Assembly (NCBI GenBank): GCA_031769625.1
Contig: JAUIMM010000002.1
Coordinates: 2,356,001 to 2,420,000, forward strand
Direction: 5' to 3'
Length of the DNA: 64,000 bases
DNA from: Taudactylus pleione
Taxonomy: Eukaryota; Chordata; Amphibia; Anura; Myobatrachidae
Position numbers and translations under genes: made by a program. The notes beneath the pieces are model-generated. The model had not been told where the DNA came from and searched no databases. It saw only the letters and a program-made list of their open reading frames with translations. Of this stretch, positions 31,970 to 44,359 are shown piece by piece. Every line of letters begins with the position of its first letter. Position 1 is the first letter of the stretch.

Positions 31970-34310
31970 GAGTTAATGGGTAATAATAGACTTAAAAAGA
32001 GAATGCAAACATGTTAACACAGACACTTTATATATTATACCACTCACAAATAACCCTATATTATAAAGCCACAAAGGCCAATATATCATACAGACACAAA
32101 AGCCTTCATAATATACAAACCCATATTCCTCTCACTGAAAATGGAATGTCTCCCCGTTCAGGCTGGGCAACAGGTCAGGCCCAATTGCATAGCAGGCAAA
32201 TCCAGGAAATTAGTTTGCAACTACAGTATATAACCTGGGTCCGGGGCCCCCGAAGCCTCTGTGCCACATAGCAATGGCACGCCCTGCACCCACTATAGTG
32301 ATGGCCATGGATCAGGTGTGGGTACAAATGTACCCTGTGTTGCATAAGAGTGCTGATCCTATGGCCATAAGGCCGGTCGCCTGAAGATGCTACTGTGCCC
32401 TGATGCCACCATGAGTGCCTAAAAATGCGCTATTAAATGGAGCCATTTGCACAGTGTAAGGCATTTTGCACTAATGCACTTTAATTTTTAGGTGTTACTA
32501 TTTTTTCTTTACCAGTACATTTAGGCTTTGGCAAAGACAATTTTTATAATTCTGTCAGAAATTCACTATTTTATTCCTTGTACACAATGCACTTATTTTT
32601 ATTTTTTTATTTTTCACTGTTTTATTTTGTGTGTCCACTTTTTCGGGGGGTTGTACCTTCATGAGCATCCTCCTCATGTGGTTGCAGGAGCCTGAAAACT
32701 CCAGTCTCCAAGGAAAGCTTTGCAGTATGCCTTGGGTGGCCCCTTTTCCCAAAGGTTGGTCTGAAGGCCCTTGTCCCCCTAATGGGTCTTATGGTTCCAG
32801 GGCTTGGGAAGGGTGTAGGGGAGCGTTGACCTCTGTGACCATAGACAGACAAGTTTGGATCTCTGATTAGGTGTCGAGGCAGCTGAGAAAGTCTGGTCTA
32901 TATGTGCCCCGGGAATGGTAACTCGGTGTTACTAGAAAATCACTTATGTGTTACAATAACCACAAATAACAGTGTAAGGCACTGAGCATATTATCTAATT
33001 TTTCCTTTTACAGAGAAACAAAAAAGACTGAATTAATTAGGGAACTTGCTTAAGGTGTCGGAATTAGTGGGACTGTCTGGATGCTGCTGTCAGTATTCTG
33101 ACAGTCGGCATCCCGACCGCCGAGATCACATACCCAACCCACTCACTTGACCATTATGCCTGAGCTGCGATCACTTGGCACTATTTATTTTTCCCATTCT
33201 GTATGTCACCTGCAGTTTTCATATTTGTTTTTTTCCACAAAGCCTGGAGGGTGTGACCTTTACGTGCTCCATGATGTCCAAGATCTATTGGGGAGGAGTT
33301 CCTCTGAGGTTCTGAGGTTCACACATCATGAATCTCCTTCCAGGGGGATAGCAGAATAATCTTTATCCTGGGTGGAGTTTTGGTGGATCCTAGGTGCTTA
33401 TGATGGGCCGAATCCCCTGTGATGTTGTGTGATGTGGGTTTAATTGTTGTAATAACATAAAATATTGAAATATAAATGTTCAGTTTCCAATGAGAGAAGT
33501 ATCTTTGATGTCTCAATGCAGGTACTTTATAAATTAATCTAGATTGGAGGACATTTGCAATGCCCAGTTTCTCTTCCTAGTGTACATCTTCCATACGTGG
33601 GTGACTACATCCTAGATGGGAGTAGGGGGGGGCATGTACCCCATCTATACCTACAGTACTTGTCATAACATTAGTGCAAAGCAAAATAGCAATTTCATAA
33701 AAACAAAATTGCTTCGATAGAGCCACAAGGGGGCAAGATGAGGTGCAAGTCGCCCTTCTCGTGGCTAATTGAATTAACCCCAAAATGTCAGGAGAGGGTG
33801 TTGTTTGATACCTATGCAAAAGTATTGTTATGTTTCTGTAAGGTTCAGGAGACTCAACATGTAACAAATAATAAGTTGCTTCAGAGATGGTTAGTCAAGG
33901 ACCATATTATAGCTTCATCCTCGCAGTCAGTCACAGGAGTGCTGTGAATCACCTCTCTATGGATCTGATGCAAAGGTGCACATAATGTCGATGCCGCATG
34001 TAAGGGGACGATTTTTCCAGTCTACAGATATGTCAGAATAGCCCTGCACATGAGCCCCTAGAGTTGCTGCACAAACAGGCAGACATTGCACGCACATCTA
34101 TGCAATTTTGGTGGATGTTTCTGGGAGGTAACAATGGCCAGGCGTTGCTGCAATAGCATCCACCTCTAAATCAGGCTCATGGGGTATTAACTGTATTATA
34201 GAGGTCTTAAAGGGTCCTTAGACCTTAAATTCTGTATCAGACCTTAAGAAACCCAATTCTCATTGGAACTCTATTCTTACCTCCAGCAGCAGTTTTCTTT
34301 GTTTGGGGGT
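31970..34310. other. intergenic, nothing gene-like
   Basis: 32,270-32,340 has the 'ccctgcaccc' repeat scrap; 33,050-33,130 carries a short piece of the 'gtcggcatcccgac' family. I see nothing else. Confidence 0.5.
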
Positions 34311-34615
34311 TGGGTACGCGATCCCAATGCTGATAATGCCGGTGGCCCGAATCCCGGCAGTATAATCCCAACGGTGAAAATCCTGACGCCTGCAGGTAAG
34401 TATTCTATCCCTACCCCTAACCCACCTTTCCTGCAGCCTATCCCTAATCGCCCCCCTCTCCTCGCACAGCCTGACCCTAAGCCTCCTCTCCCATAGCCTT
34501 ACCCTAACCCTCCCCCCTAGTGCCTAACCCTATACCTAACCCTAATACTCACCGTCGGGATCGCTGCTGTTGGTATTCTGGAGCCAGGATTCTGACCGTT
34601 GTCGGGATTCCCGGA
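34310..34615. repeat. CCCTAA-cored repeat, copy
   Basis: Outer parts 'gggtacgcgatccc' and 'gtcgggattcccgg' face each other around a core full of CCCTAACCC. Family also at 26,260, 37,905, 41,660 and 63,800. Confidence 0.6.
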
Positions 34616-34811
34616 CTACATCTCTTTTGTTTTCATGCCCATTATTTTAGTCAAAACTTTGGCAATTATTTACTATGTGTATACTTTTGTCATATTTTTA
34701 TCTTAACCATCGTAACTACTCATATTAAATACCATTATACAATTTATTAAATTCTTAAGTGTATTCATGTGCTAAGTAACGCTTGGTTATTTTGTTATAC
34801 TACATATTAAG

Positions 34812-35205
34812 AAAGATTGCGGGCGGGATGTTCTAAAGGTAAAAATGCAGTAAAACCCCCTGAAAATGCAGTTTCCCGGGGTTTTACCGCATTCCGCAAA
34901 TGTACTAAGCAGTGCTTCGTCCTATACCCAACAGAAGCCTATGGGCTTCTTATTGGGACGCTCCCCTTTGGGAGGGATCCTATCGGATCCCTCCCATCAC
35001 CCCCCGCAGCCTGACGCCAGAGGGGCTTCTGGATGTTAAACCCTGAAGTCCCTCTGTCCAGAGCCATCGCAAAGGACAGCTCTTATCGGGAGAGCAGTCC
35101 ACTGCGATATTTTTGGTACATACCGCGGTAATGAACTGCGGTATGTACCCAAAGACAGGCAGGATGTACCGCATCACGGATGCGATGCATAGTACATCCC
35201 GCCAA
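34812..35205. mobile_element. GGCGGGATGTACTA MITE
   Basis: Left 'gggcgggatgttcta' and right 'tagtacatcccgcc' are inverted ends. A relative is at 54,771-55,190. Confidence 0.7.
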
Positions 35206-35289
35206 TTGTTAGGATAACAAATAGATCTGTTTAAAGTGAGTTGAGTAAAGATCGGGCGAACTGAAGACTTTAGTTTTGGGAAAACCTTT

Positions 35290-35592
35290 TTAAAAGGCCG
35301 TCACACGTTAGATGATGTCTAGTGTGTACCGACCTCATTAATGACAGGACCCGACATGCCGGCATCGGCAAGTACGTACATACTTGGCGATGTAGGGAGT
35401 TACAACGCAACAGCTGGGGCAATGCAGCATGGCCCCAGCTGACGATATCGCCCATGGAACCTGCATGCAGGTCCGACAAAGTGTGGGATCATTCATCATC
35501 AGTGACAGAGCGGATACACAGTGGCCGATGTGCCTGATATGTCGTCTGATCCACCAGATCGGGCAACATATCGTCTAGTGTGTACCCGGAAT
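35290..35592. mobile_element. Harbinger-like MITE remnant
   Basis: Carries 'cgtcacacgttagatgatgt' at the left and 'gtctagtgtgtacccgg' at the right, the same end wording as 7810-8149, but without a clear target duplication. Confidence 0.5.
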
Positions 35593-35689
35593 AAGTCGTG
35601 GCAGAATAGGTTACGTAAGGGTGAGTGTGGGATACTGAAAGAGGGTATGGTAGGGATGGCAATCGGTGGGGTGTCACATATGGCCTCCG

Positions 35690-36155
35690 ATTATGAAATT
35701 ATGAACTCGCTGCGAGGAACACTTAAGTACCCAACTGACAGTGAGGGAAACGTGACACCGGAGCAATTCATCATTGCTCTGGCGAGGAGACAACTGCTCC
35801 AAAAAGCAGTTGTCCCCGTGGTTAGTATCGCAGCTACTTCTGTAGCTACGTTACTTACCTGCTCCCCGTTGTCCCGGATACGCATGCGTGACCTCGGGTC
35901 CCGCATGCGCAAAGCCCCCGGGGAGGTAGTGAGGAAGCGGCGGAGGGATCCGCTCGGATCCCTATTCACATCTACAGAACTCCTTCCCATAGGATGGAAC
36001 GGGGCTACGAGAGCAGCAAAACCCTGAAGTTTGCTGAATACCAAGGGGGTCCTATTGGACCCCTCATGATGAATGGCCCGGTAAATTAAATATGTGGAAG
36101 CTAGCGTTTCTGCATGGTTACCAGGCCATTTATCGTTTGTGAATAGGCCCCTCAC
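35690..36155. mobile_element. GGGGCCTATTCA MITE relative
   Basis: Right part ('ggtaaattaaatatgtgg', 'ccaggccatttatcg', 'gaataggcccc') matches the MITE in K introns; the middle is different and GC-rich. Confidence 0.6.
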
Positions 36156-36727
36156 TGTGTAATGAATCTTCTTGTACTAGATGTATATTTTCATAGACCA
36201 GTAATGGAGGCTGCAGTGGCAATATTATCATGCACTGTGTACATCAGAGATAGCTTTGTACCTTAATCCTTTTTATGTATCTGCCAGTAATGTCTGTGTG
36301 CATCATGGCTGCTAATCTCTCCAGGCAGCGACTGGTCCACCTTTCCAAGTGCTCTTTGAGGCACAAAATAGTTTCTCAAAAGAGTCTACCAATATTGATA
36401 AATGCACATTTCTTTTGAAATTTACACTCAATCCTCACATATTATATCCCCTCTGAATAAAGGTATAAAGCTGCAGCAAGCAGCCTGTGGCTCCCCAGCT
36501 GTCATGAAACCTCCCAGCATGCTTTGCCATCTGTTTGTGGGAATCTTCAGAAGGGTCTGCTGTGGTAAAAGCGCAGATATTTAAACTCAGTGAAAGCCAA
36601 GAAATATATCAATGTTTGTTAGGCGTAATAGGCATACACATTTCTTGTTAAATGCAAACAGCTACAGCCATATGGGCCAGGAAAAAGACTTTAGATAGAA
36701 ATAAGGGTGACGAGACATACAGACAAA
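36156..36727. other. intergenic, nothing recognised
   Basis: No repeat family or exon that I can support. Confidence 0.5.
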
Positions 36728-37330
36728 GGAGCTGATTCAGACCCGGACGCTAAGAAGCGTTTGCACGTAGTTGCCAATGGTTCGCATTGTGCGTATGCGT
36801 ATGCATCGTAGTGCGCGTGCGCAAGCCACTGCAAAATATCGGCGAGCGAACGCTCGCCAATCAAAGACAGCCCACCAGAGTGAGTGACAGAAGAAGCCGT
36901 TTGTGGGTGGTAAAAGGGGCTGGCAGTGAGAAACGGGGGAGTGTAGATGAGAAAGCAGGTGTGCCTGACCGAAATAACGCCGTTCCAGAGGCGTGCATAA
37001 TTAACAGGCAGCGTCAAAGTACACATCACCTGGTTGTATTTCACAGTGAAGTGATCGCAGTGCTTGCGGCAGGGTATAGTCTACTTCAAGCGCTGCGATC
37101 GCATCCGATGGTGCTCGATGTACCAATGTTTTCATGCACTTCCAGGAGATGACGTGCTCAAGTGGGCATCTTAAGAATGGCTGGTGGGCGTCTGCATACA
37201 CAAAGTGATTGCACGCCAAGACATAGTGGGCGTGCTAATGCCTTGCCGTATGATCGTCTGGGCGTGCGCTGGATTTGCTTACGCAGGGTAGGAGCGAACG
37301 CTTCTTAGCATCCGGGTCTGAATCAGCTCC
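36728..37330. mobile_element. GGAGCTGATTCAG element
   Basis: 603 bp. Ends GGAGCTGATTCAGACCCGGA and TCCGGGTCTGAATCAGCTCC, perfect over 20 bp, AAA on both sides. The inside is related to 23,810-24,060 and 40,530-40,900, so all three are one family. Confidence 0.85.
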
Positions 37331-37900
37331 AAACACCAGAGTTCAACTTTTCTCAAAAGTCTTTCTTGCCTAATCTCCATGTCTGGGACCTTCCTGGCCA
37401 TACTGTGGCCCTCCAGCTGTTTTCACACCAGCTGGGGAGTCACAGGTTGTCCAGGCCTGGTCAGGGAGATCCCTGAGCTATCCCAAACTTCTGAAAACAA
37501 TTAGTCTCTTGGAACCCTCCTACTTCCCCTGTGAAGTGGGTGGTCTGGGCTTGATAATGTGATTTGCGGTAACAGGTCAGCTTTGTCATGCTTCCCACTG
37601 CACAATAGCACAATAACAGAATTCAGTAGCTTGGGGCAGGGCTGCAGAGACACAATTCATGGTGCCACATCCCTTGTACCTTTCTCACCCATGAATCCCA
37701 CCTGCAATGTGCATATGGCCACTGTAAGATGTTGCCATCACAAGGTAACCAGTCAGTGGTTTAGCCATAGATGGTTATTTGGTGCACATGCCGAGTCGGA
37801 TGCTGGACAGTTGTGCATGTGTAAAAGAACTGCGCAAAGGCACTGCTGAATTGACTTAATTAACATTGGATGGCCATTGGAAACAAGTATGCAATGGTGG
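37331..37900. other. intergenic, unassigned
   Basis: 'ggccctccagctgttttcac' near 37,410 resembles a widespread hAT-end motif, but only one side is present. Confidence 0.35.
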
Positions 37901-37904
37901 CGGG

Positions 37905-38268
37905 ATAAGTTTAGTATCTCGGCACAGGGGATACCGGTGCTTAGAATACCGGCACCGGAATCCCGAGACCTGGCAGAATCCTGGCGCCGGCATCCCAAAG
38001 GTAAGTAGTGGGGTTGGGGGCAGAGATAGCGGTTACAATTAGGCACTAGGGGGAGGGTTAGGCACTGCAGGGACAGGGTTAGGTTTAGGGAGTGGGGAGG
38101 GGGAGGTTATGTTTAGGCACTAGGGAGGAGGTTAGGTTCAGACACCAGGGAGAGGGGGTTAGGGTAAGGAGATACCTACCAACAGGTGTCGGTATTCTAA
38201 CCCTGATTGGATGCCGGCATTGGATTTTTGCTGCCGGGATCCCGAGTGTCGGCATCACGTACCCATCC
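37905..38268. repeat. CCCTAA-cored repeat, best copy
   Basis: Left arm has 'ggcaccggaatcccgaga' and right arm 'gggatcccgagtgtcggc' around a core of TTAGGxxxTAGG-like text ('ggttaggcact', 'ggttaggttca'). About 360 bp, inverted layout, no ORF. Confidence 0.6.
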
Positions 38269-38394
38269 CATGATGGCAACCATTGCAAAAATGGCATTGA
38301 ATTGGAAAACCATTTACATTGAGTTGGGAACATCAATGGTTGCCAACCATCGGTTCCTGATGTCCATTCCTACTTCAATGGTAGCAAGGAAGTA

Positions 38395-38835
38395 CAGGTT
38401 GAGTCTCCCATATCCAAAATGCTTGGGACCAGGGGTATTTTGGATATCGGAATATTCAGTATTTTGGAATATTTGCATAATATAATGAAATATCTTGGGA
38501 TTGGGACACAAATCTAAGCACAGAATGCATTTATGTTCTATATACACCTTATACACACAGCCTGCAGGTAATTTTATACAATATTTTCAATAATTTTGTG
38601 GCTCAAACAAAGTTTGTGAACATACATGAAATTAATTTACATTTCATATACACCTTATACACAAAGCCTGAAGGTAGTTGTATACAATATGTTTAATAAT
38701 ATGTGCTTTAAATGAGGTTTATGTACATTGAACCATCAAAAAGCAAAGTTTTCACTTTCTTAGTTATGCTAAAAAAATTCTGTATTTCAGAATATTCCGC
38801 ATTTCGGAATATTTGGATATGGGAGACTCAACCTG
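38395..38835. mobile_element. Tigger-like (pogo) non-autonomous element
   Basis: 441 bp with inverted ends CAGGTTGAGTCTCCCATATC and GATATGGGAGACTCAACCTG, each flanked by TA. Text such as 'aatgcttgggaccag', 'ggaatatttgcataat', 'catatacaccttatacaca' and 'attgaaccatcaaaaagc' is, from memory, very like a mammalian Tigger-derived MER family. The family name needs a database check. Confidence 0.8.
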
Positions 38836-40100
38836 TATGGGTTTTCCCCGCACAATATACACCTGCCCTCTGTAGCAAATCTCCTGTATACAGAAAATCA
38901 TCTTTCTTTAACTTCTGCTATACTTTCAGGAAAACTACATTTACTCTCAACAAAACCACAGTGATTATAGAATGGCCGCGCTTCATAGCCCAGCCAGAAC
39001 ATGGATTATATTTATATTGATTCTTTTTTTTTTTGATAAATACATTTCATCGTTGCTACTTAATGCCTGACAGATCCGCACAGGTTCACTGCACTTTTGA
39101 AAATAAGTTAAAGTCTTATCACTCCTGTTCATGGGTCAGCTAGTCGGAAAAGCAGTATTATGCATTTGTGCCCTTACAAACCCATTTTGCAAAGACCTGC
39201 TGAAAGACAATATGTACGTTGTTATAGTGCCATATTATAACCATATTTAATGTCTGAAATCCTTCCTTTCTTATTGCTTGAAAGGAACAGCCAGGAGTTT
39301 TTCTAGAACATCATATTAATCCCCTCTTCTTCTATTCCTTCCAACCACAAATAGAGCTAAAATAAATTCCCTTATCAGTTCTACATGTGACCCAGGGAAA
39401 GCGAGACATGGTGGATTAAAGTTGGAGTGGTTCTTTGTGTGTGCTTTCACTACAGTGGGAGTTAGCGTGTCCTCACTTGACTTATGTAGGTTAATGCCTA
39501 ACACTAAAACACGAAGAGAAAGGTAAGTAGTTTCGAGGATGCACTGGCGACCACAATAATATAATTTAAAAGTTATAAACTTTATTGGTATGTATTACAT
39601 GTATTCATCTTATCAATTGAAATAGGTGAAATATAAACAAAAGAACGTGAATAAAGGAATTAAAAAAAATAAAGAGTATTAAAATATATGTTCAACAAAA
39701 CAACCGTTGTCTGTGTCGTTCCGTATCCGTATATCACTTATCACAGCTATTTGCTTAGTGCTGTTCACACACTGTTATGTCTTCGTTTCAGGTTATAGCC
39801 AGAGAGTTTAATGGAATGTAATTCCCTCACACAGGGAGAGATAGGTGTTGTGTAGTCTTAGCCCTTTATCAAGATAACCAGACAATGCTACCAAAGATAC
39901 TCTATTTCACATCATTATTACACATTCTCATATCATCAGTAAAGGGCTAATCATAATGGGCCTGCTCTGTATACAGCCTCTCTCTGCTAATACAGTATTC
40001 TATTCCAACTAATAGCAGTTGTACGTTATGTGTCACTTTTATCTCCTAATTAAATGTATCCTATCAGTTCCCCCTTGGTAACTGCATAAATGGGCACAAT
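38836..40100. other. intergenic, nothing gene-like
   Basis: AT-rich; 39,560-39,700 has a low-complexity A/T stretch. No named repeat. Confidence 0.45.
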
Positions 40101-40202
40101 GGTCTTAGTGATTATGTGCTTCGGAATTGGTATGAAATACCGCCGGCCGCATGGTACCGGCCGCCGGACAGCCGCTCGCGAGTGGGTCTGAATCAGGGCC
40201 CA

Positions 40203-40500
40203 AGTCATCACCTTGAACTTTATGTCATGTTCCTCAGACCATCCCTGAACAGTTTTTGCAGTGTGGCAGAGTGCATTATCCTGCTGAAAGAGGCCATCGC
40301 CATCAGGGAATACAGCTGCCATGAAGAGGTGTACTTGGTCCGCAGCAATGTTCAGGTAGGTGGTACATGTCAAAGTAACATCCACATGAATGACAGGACC
40401 CAAGGTTTCCCAGCAGACCATTTCCCAGAGCAATAGACTGCCTGCGCCGGCTTGCTTTCTACCCATAGTGCATCCTGGTGCCATCTCTTCCCCAGGTAAA
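40203..40500 (-). pseudogene. Tc1-like transposase fragment
   Basis: Minus-strand reading gives HVDVTLTCTTYLNIAADQV, then FMAAVFPDGDGLFQQDNALC, HTAKTVQGWSEEHDIKFKV. QQDNxxCHTAK is the second catalytic Asp region of a DD34E Tc1 transposase. It is cut at the left (about 40,203) by the end of a CTGATTCAG element and has no N-terminus. A different lineage from the 50-53 kb copies. Confidence 0.75.
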
Positions 40501-40529
40501 TGACACAAACACAACCATATGATGTACGT

Positions 40530-40932
40530 TATCTCCAGGATGTGCAAGAAATCATTGGTACATCGAGCACCATCGGATGCGATCGCAGCCTTTGAGGTTG
40601 ACTATACCCTGCCGCAAGCACTGCAAGCACTTCAGTGTAGATTTCAAGCAAGTGACGTGTCCTATGACACTGGCTGTTAATTATGCACGCTTCTGAAACG
40701 GCGTTGAATTTCTCAGGCACGCCTGCATTCGCACCTCCACTCCCCGATTTCCAGTGGCCTGCCCCAGTTACCACCCACAAACGGCTTGACCTGTCACTCA
40801 TTCAGCTGGGCGTGCGAGAGTTTCCCCATCGCTTGTACCAGTTCGCGCAATCGCAATACGAAGTGTACGCATGCGCAGATTGAAAAACAATCCGAGCGAG
40901 CGGCCCCATGCGAGCGGGTCTGAATCGGGCCC
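40530..40932. mobile_element. CTGATTCAG element, right half
   Basis: Related to 36,870-37,330; closes with GGGTCTGAATCGGGCCC. Another right end of the family (GGGTCTGAATCAGGGCCC) is at 40,183-40,201. Confidence 0.65.
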
Positions 40933-41655
40933 TAAATGTATTTGGAGTTTAGCTAGATTATGCTGACAAGTAATTGAAATACTGTGCTGTGATACTGCAC
41001 TCTCAGAGGGAGACATGGCGTCAGTCGTCAGACATAGCCCCATTACCTCAGGAAGATGTAGGCATTCATAGCACGCTGCAATATGAAGCATATTTTTAGT
41101 TTATCAATCAGTCCAAATCAAAAAGGGACTTTAGTGCACTCTTGTGACTGTGGAGATATCACTGCCAGGGTTACAAAAGAACAAGTTATTTCTTGTTTCA
41201 GAGACCACATGCTATTTTTATGTGCAAGCATATTTCCTAGCACTGTACATAAGGGGATATTAAACACTGCACATGAGAGTCTTGTGTAAGCCTTTTAAGT
41301 TTTTGGGTTTATTCTCCAGATTGCTTCTGGCATGATTGCAGCCAGTTATTGTATAAAATTACAATAATGATTATTGATTACTATGATTTTCCATCTTCCT
41401 CATATACCAACATAGCTGATAATGATCCGATACATGGGGTTAAAATTGAGCATGTTGTAATACTGCTGCATATCTAGTGAGCATTCATGTTGTGTAAATA
41501 TAAAGTGAGAATCACATTCATACTATGCTACTTATTTATTTATACTTATCTGATGAAGTTTTCGGTGTATGATTAGCTACACAGCTATCACACAGCCTGT
41601 TGCTGAGTTGAATGTTCGGCTGTTTAGTATCCACAAATTTGGGCAGGTTGTATTT
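40933..41655. other. intergenic, nothing recognised
   Basis: AT-rich, no supported feature. Confidence 0.5.
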
Positions 41656-41659
41656 ATAT

Positions 41660-42010
41660 GTGGGTTGGGTACGGGATGCTGATACTCGGGACCCTGGCGG
41701 TCAAAATCCTGACACCGGCATCCCGACAGGGTTAGGATACAGACACCTGTCGGTAGGTATCCTAACCCTTCTCCCTAACCCTCCCTCCCCGTTGCCTAAA
41801 CCTAACCTCCCCCTCACTGCACCCTAAACTTAACTCTCCCCCCTTAGTGCCTAACCCTCCCCCTAGTGTCTAACCCAAACCCTCCCCCTAACCCCGCTAC
41901 TTATCTTCGGGATGACAACGGTTCGGACCCTGCGCCGGGATTCTGACAGGTGTCAGGATTCCGGTGTTGGTATTCTAAGCGCTGGCAACCTCTTTGCCAG
42001 GATATTGACC
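41660..42010. repeat. CCCTAA-cored repeat, copy
   Basis: 'gggtacgggatgctgatac' at the left and 'gtcaggattccggtgttgg' at the right face each other; the core holds several CCTAACCC and CCCTAAACC words. Confidence 0.6.
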
Positions 42011-42044
42011 GGATTCCATATGTGTGTAGCAGAGGTGCATGTAT

Positions 42045-42130
42045 CTACACTTGCCATCCCCCTGAGGAAGTCTAAAGAAGATGAAACACGTAGAATCTAT
42101 TTGGACACTATTGATGGCCATGGCTTTATT
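42045..42130 (+). repeat. dispersed 'CCTGAGGAAGTC..GAAAC' motif
   Basis: 'cccctgaggaagtctaaaga' then 'agatgaaacacgtagaatct'. A close match is at 59,200-59,250 and a looser antisense one at 45,025-45,075. Confidence 0.5.
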
Positions 42131-42279
42131 TGATAGCTCCATTCAATGAAAAAAACTTTCATAATCTTTTGTATTTTATCATCATTGGGATCAGTTGCTG
42201 CCACAAGGATGCCCAGATAAAGTTTGATGTAAATTATTATTTATTTACTTGCATGGACATGCATTCATTATTCTTAGGG

Positions 42280-42775
42280 GCCCATTTATCATATTCCGCA
42301 TATGGAATGCGGTTGTGATATGAAACATTAGCCTCTGGTCGCAATGCGATATTTAGAAATATTGCATGAATGTATCAAAGTGAAGCTGCTGGGACAGAGC
42401 TTGCGAGAAAGCGTTGTTCACAGCGAATCACCTCTCACTCTCGTTTGTTTTGCGTCATCAGGCTTTTACCCGGACATGCGCATCAGGAGAGCGTGGCCCA
42501 GCATATTATAGTATGGGAACAAACTTACCTAACATCTATCCCGAACTGTGCTGCACAGACCTCTGCAGGTCAGACACAGGCTCAGCACTGTCATCAGTTG
42601 TACCTGTGTCACGGTGACAGCCAGGGCCGGCAAAAGAAGTCTCGGGACCCGGTATAGTGATGTCTCGGGGGGCCCCACCTTCTCGCCACTCCCCCGATCC
42701 CGCACATCCCTCCCCTGCATGTGTGATATGTGAAGCATGAGAATGTTAACTGAAAGATATGTCAGCCTTTAAATA
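42280..42775. other. intergenic, MITE scraps
   Basis: 42,283-42,380 has 'gcccatttatcatattccgc' wording of a MITE end also seen at 61,670-61,720. The rest is unassigned. Confidence 0.4.
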
Positions 42776-42889
42776 ATGCAGGCTGCAGTTCTTGTCTGTT
42801 GTCTCTTCCAAGGTCTTGATGTCAGTGCTGTGGATGCCTCAGGGGTAGGAGGGATGGTGTCTGCAGCCAGCCATCCTCAGTCGTCAGCC

Positions 42890-43430
42890 CCTCATGACCT
42901 TCCTCAAATTCAGCCTCTCATCACCATCCTCAGCCCAGAAGCCCCCCATCACCTTTCTCCATCCCCAGACCCCATCCTCAGTCCCAAGCCCTTATCACAT
43001 TCTGCCGCCAGCCCCCATCACCTTCCTCTGCCCCCAGCCTCCTTCATCTTCCTCTCTGCTCCCTTCACCTTCCTCTGTCCCCAGGCACCATCACCTTTGT
43101 CTGCGTCCAGCCCCTGTCACCTTCTGTCCCCATCACCTTCCTCTGCCCATAGCCCTCTTCATCTTCCTCTGCCCCCTTCACCTTCCTCCATCCCCAGGCA
43201 CCATAACCTTCCTCTGCTTCCAACCCCTGTCACCTTCTGCCCCATCACCTTCCTCTGCCCCAGCCTCCTTCATCTTAATCTGCTTCCAGCCCGTCACCTA
43301 CTGCTCCAGCCCCGATCACCTTCCTCTGCGTCCAGCCTCCTTCACCTTCCTCTGACACAGGCACGTCACCTTTCTCTGCCCCCCTGCACCTTCTTCCGTC
43401 CCCAGCCCTCATGGCAGCCTCAACTACCTA
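42890..43430 (+). repeat. degenerate C/T-rich minisatellite
   Basis: Repeats of 'cccatcaccttcctctgccc' with 'cagcctccttcat' variants; unit about 24-48 bp, poorly ordered. It is open in two plus frames only because of its base composition. Confidence 0.8.
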
Positions 43431-43479
43431 CCACCTGATGGCCAGCCGGGGATGGTTGAGCTTATTTCCCCTTCATGCT

Positions 43480-43975
43480 AGGGACCTGGAAGTGACGTGA
43501 GTGAGGGCGGAAGTGCAGTTCCATGCCCATTAAAGCCACCTAAAGAAGAAAGTTGTCCCCTCGCAGGCTCGGTGGCACCGCTGCGCTCGCCACAAGGTTA
43601 CATTCCCCCTCTATGCCCACTTGGATGGTAGGGAATGATGTTGGACAGTAACTGATGACATCAGGGTCCTCTCCGTGAAGGGGATTTAGACATTACCACC
43701 GGGGGATCCATCCACTACCGCCCGGGCAGGGAAGATGTGCGGCAATGTGACTAATGACGTCACGCCGCCGTGTTGCAGTCAGATGTAAAGGTCATGCCCG
43801 GCCAGGGCCGCAGCTGTGCCACCTGGAAGGGCCCAGAACTGCCCAGGCCAGGCTACAAGGGAGCTGGGGCTGGGCGGTGGTGGCTATGGTTCCCGTCTGG
43901 ACCTCAGGGCCCCTCTGGACTTCGGGGCCCGGTACGGGTGTTCTCTTAGTCTCCCCCTGTCGCCAGGCTTCGTGA
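43480..43975. other. GC-rich intergenic stretch
   Basis: CpG-containing, with no exon or promoter element that I can support. Confidence 0.4.
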
Positions 43976-43977
43976 CA

Positions 43978-44310
43978 GCAGGGTAGAGGGGGAGAATGGG
44001 GGAGGGATCTGCTAAGTTCCATCTCCTTAGCCTCCCTGCCAGGCACAACAGGCAAACAAGAAGGAATCTGCAAAGATCCCTCTCCTCAGCCTTTCTGGCA
44101 GACACAGCGGGAGAAAGGGGGAGGTATCTGCAAAGCTCCCTCTCTTTAGCCTCCCTGCCGGGCACAGAGGGAGAACAGGGAGGGATCTGGAAAGTTCCCT
44201 CTCCTTAGCCTCCCTGCCGGGCACAGAGGGAGAACAGGGAGGGATCTGGAAAGTTCCCTCACCTTAGCCTCCCTGCCTTGCACAGCAGGATAATAGGGCA
44301 GGGATCTGCA
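43978..44310 (+). repeat. 59-bp tandem repeat, about 5.5 copies
   Basis: Unit contains 'gggagggatctg', 'aagttccctctccttagc' and 'ctccctgccgggcacagagg'. The last two full units are nearly identical; earlier ones are diverged. Confidence 0.9.
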
Positions 44311-44359
44311 CTAGAGTCCTGAATACTGTGGGCCGCAGCTCCCCTTGAATCCCAAAATC

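Noticed and set aside
35521..36155. Overlapping plus and minus ORFs of about 160 codons
   Set aside because: They lie in MITE sequence related to the K-intron element and match no protein.
36787..37152. ORF resembling the one at 40,529-40,801
   Set aside because: The similarity (HPMVLDVP, CIIN) comes from two copies of one CTGATTCAG element; it is shared repeat DNA, not a conserved protein.
42776..43438. 220-codon Pro/Ser/Leu-rich open frame
   Set aside because: It comes from a C/T-rich minisatellite and is open in two frames at once, with no splice or family support.
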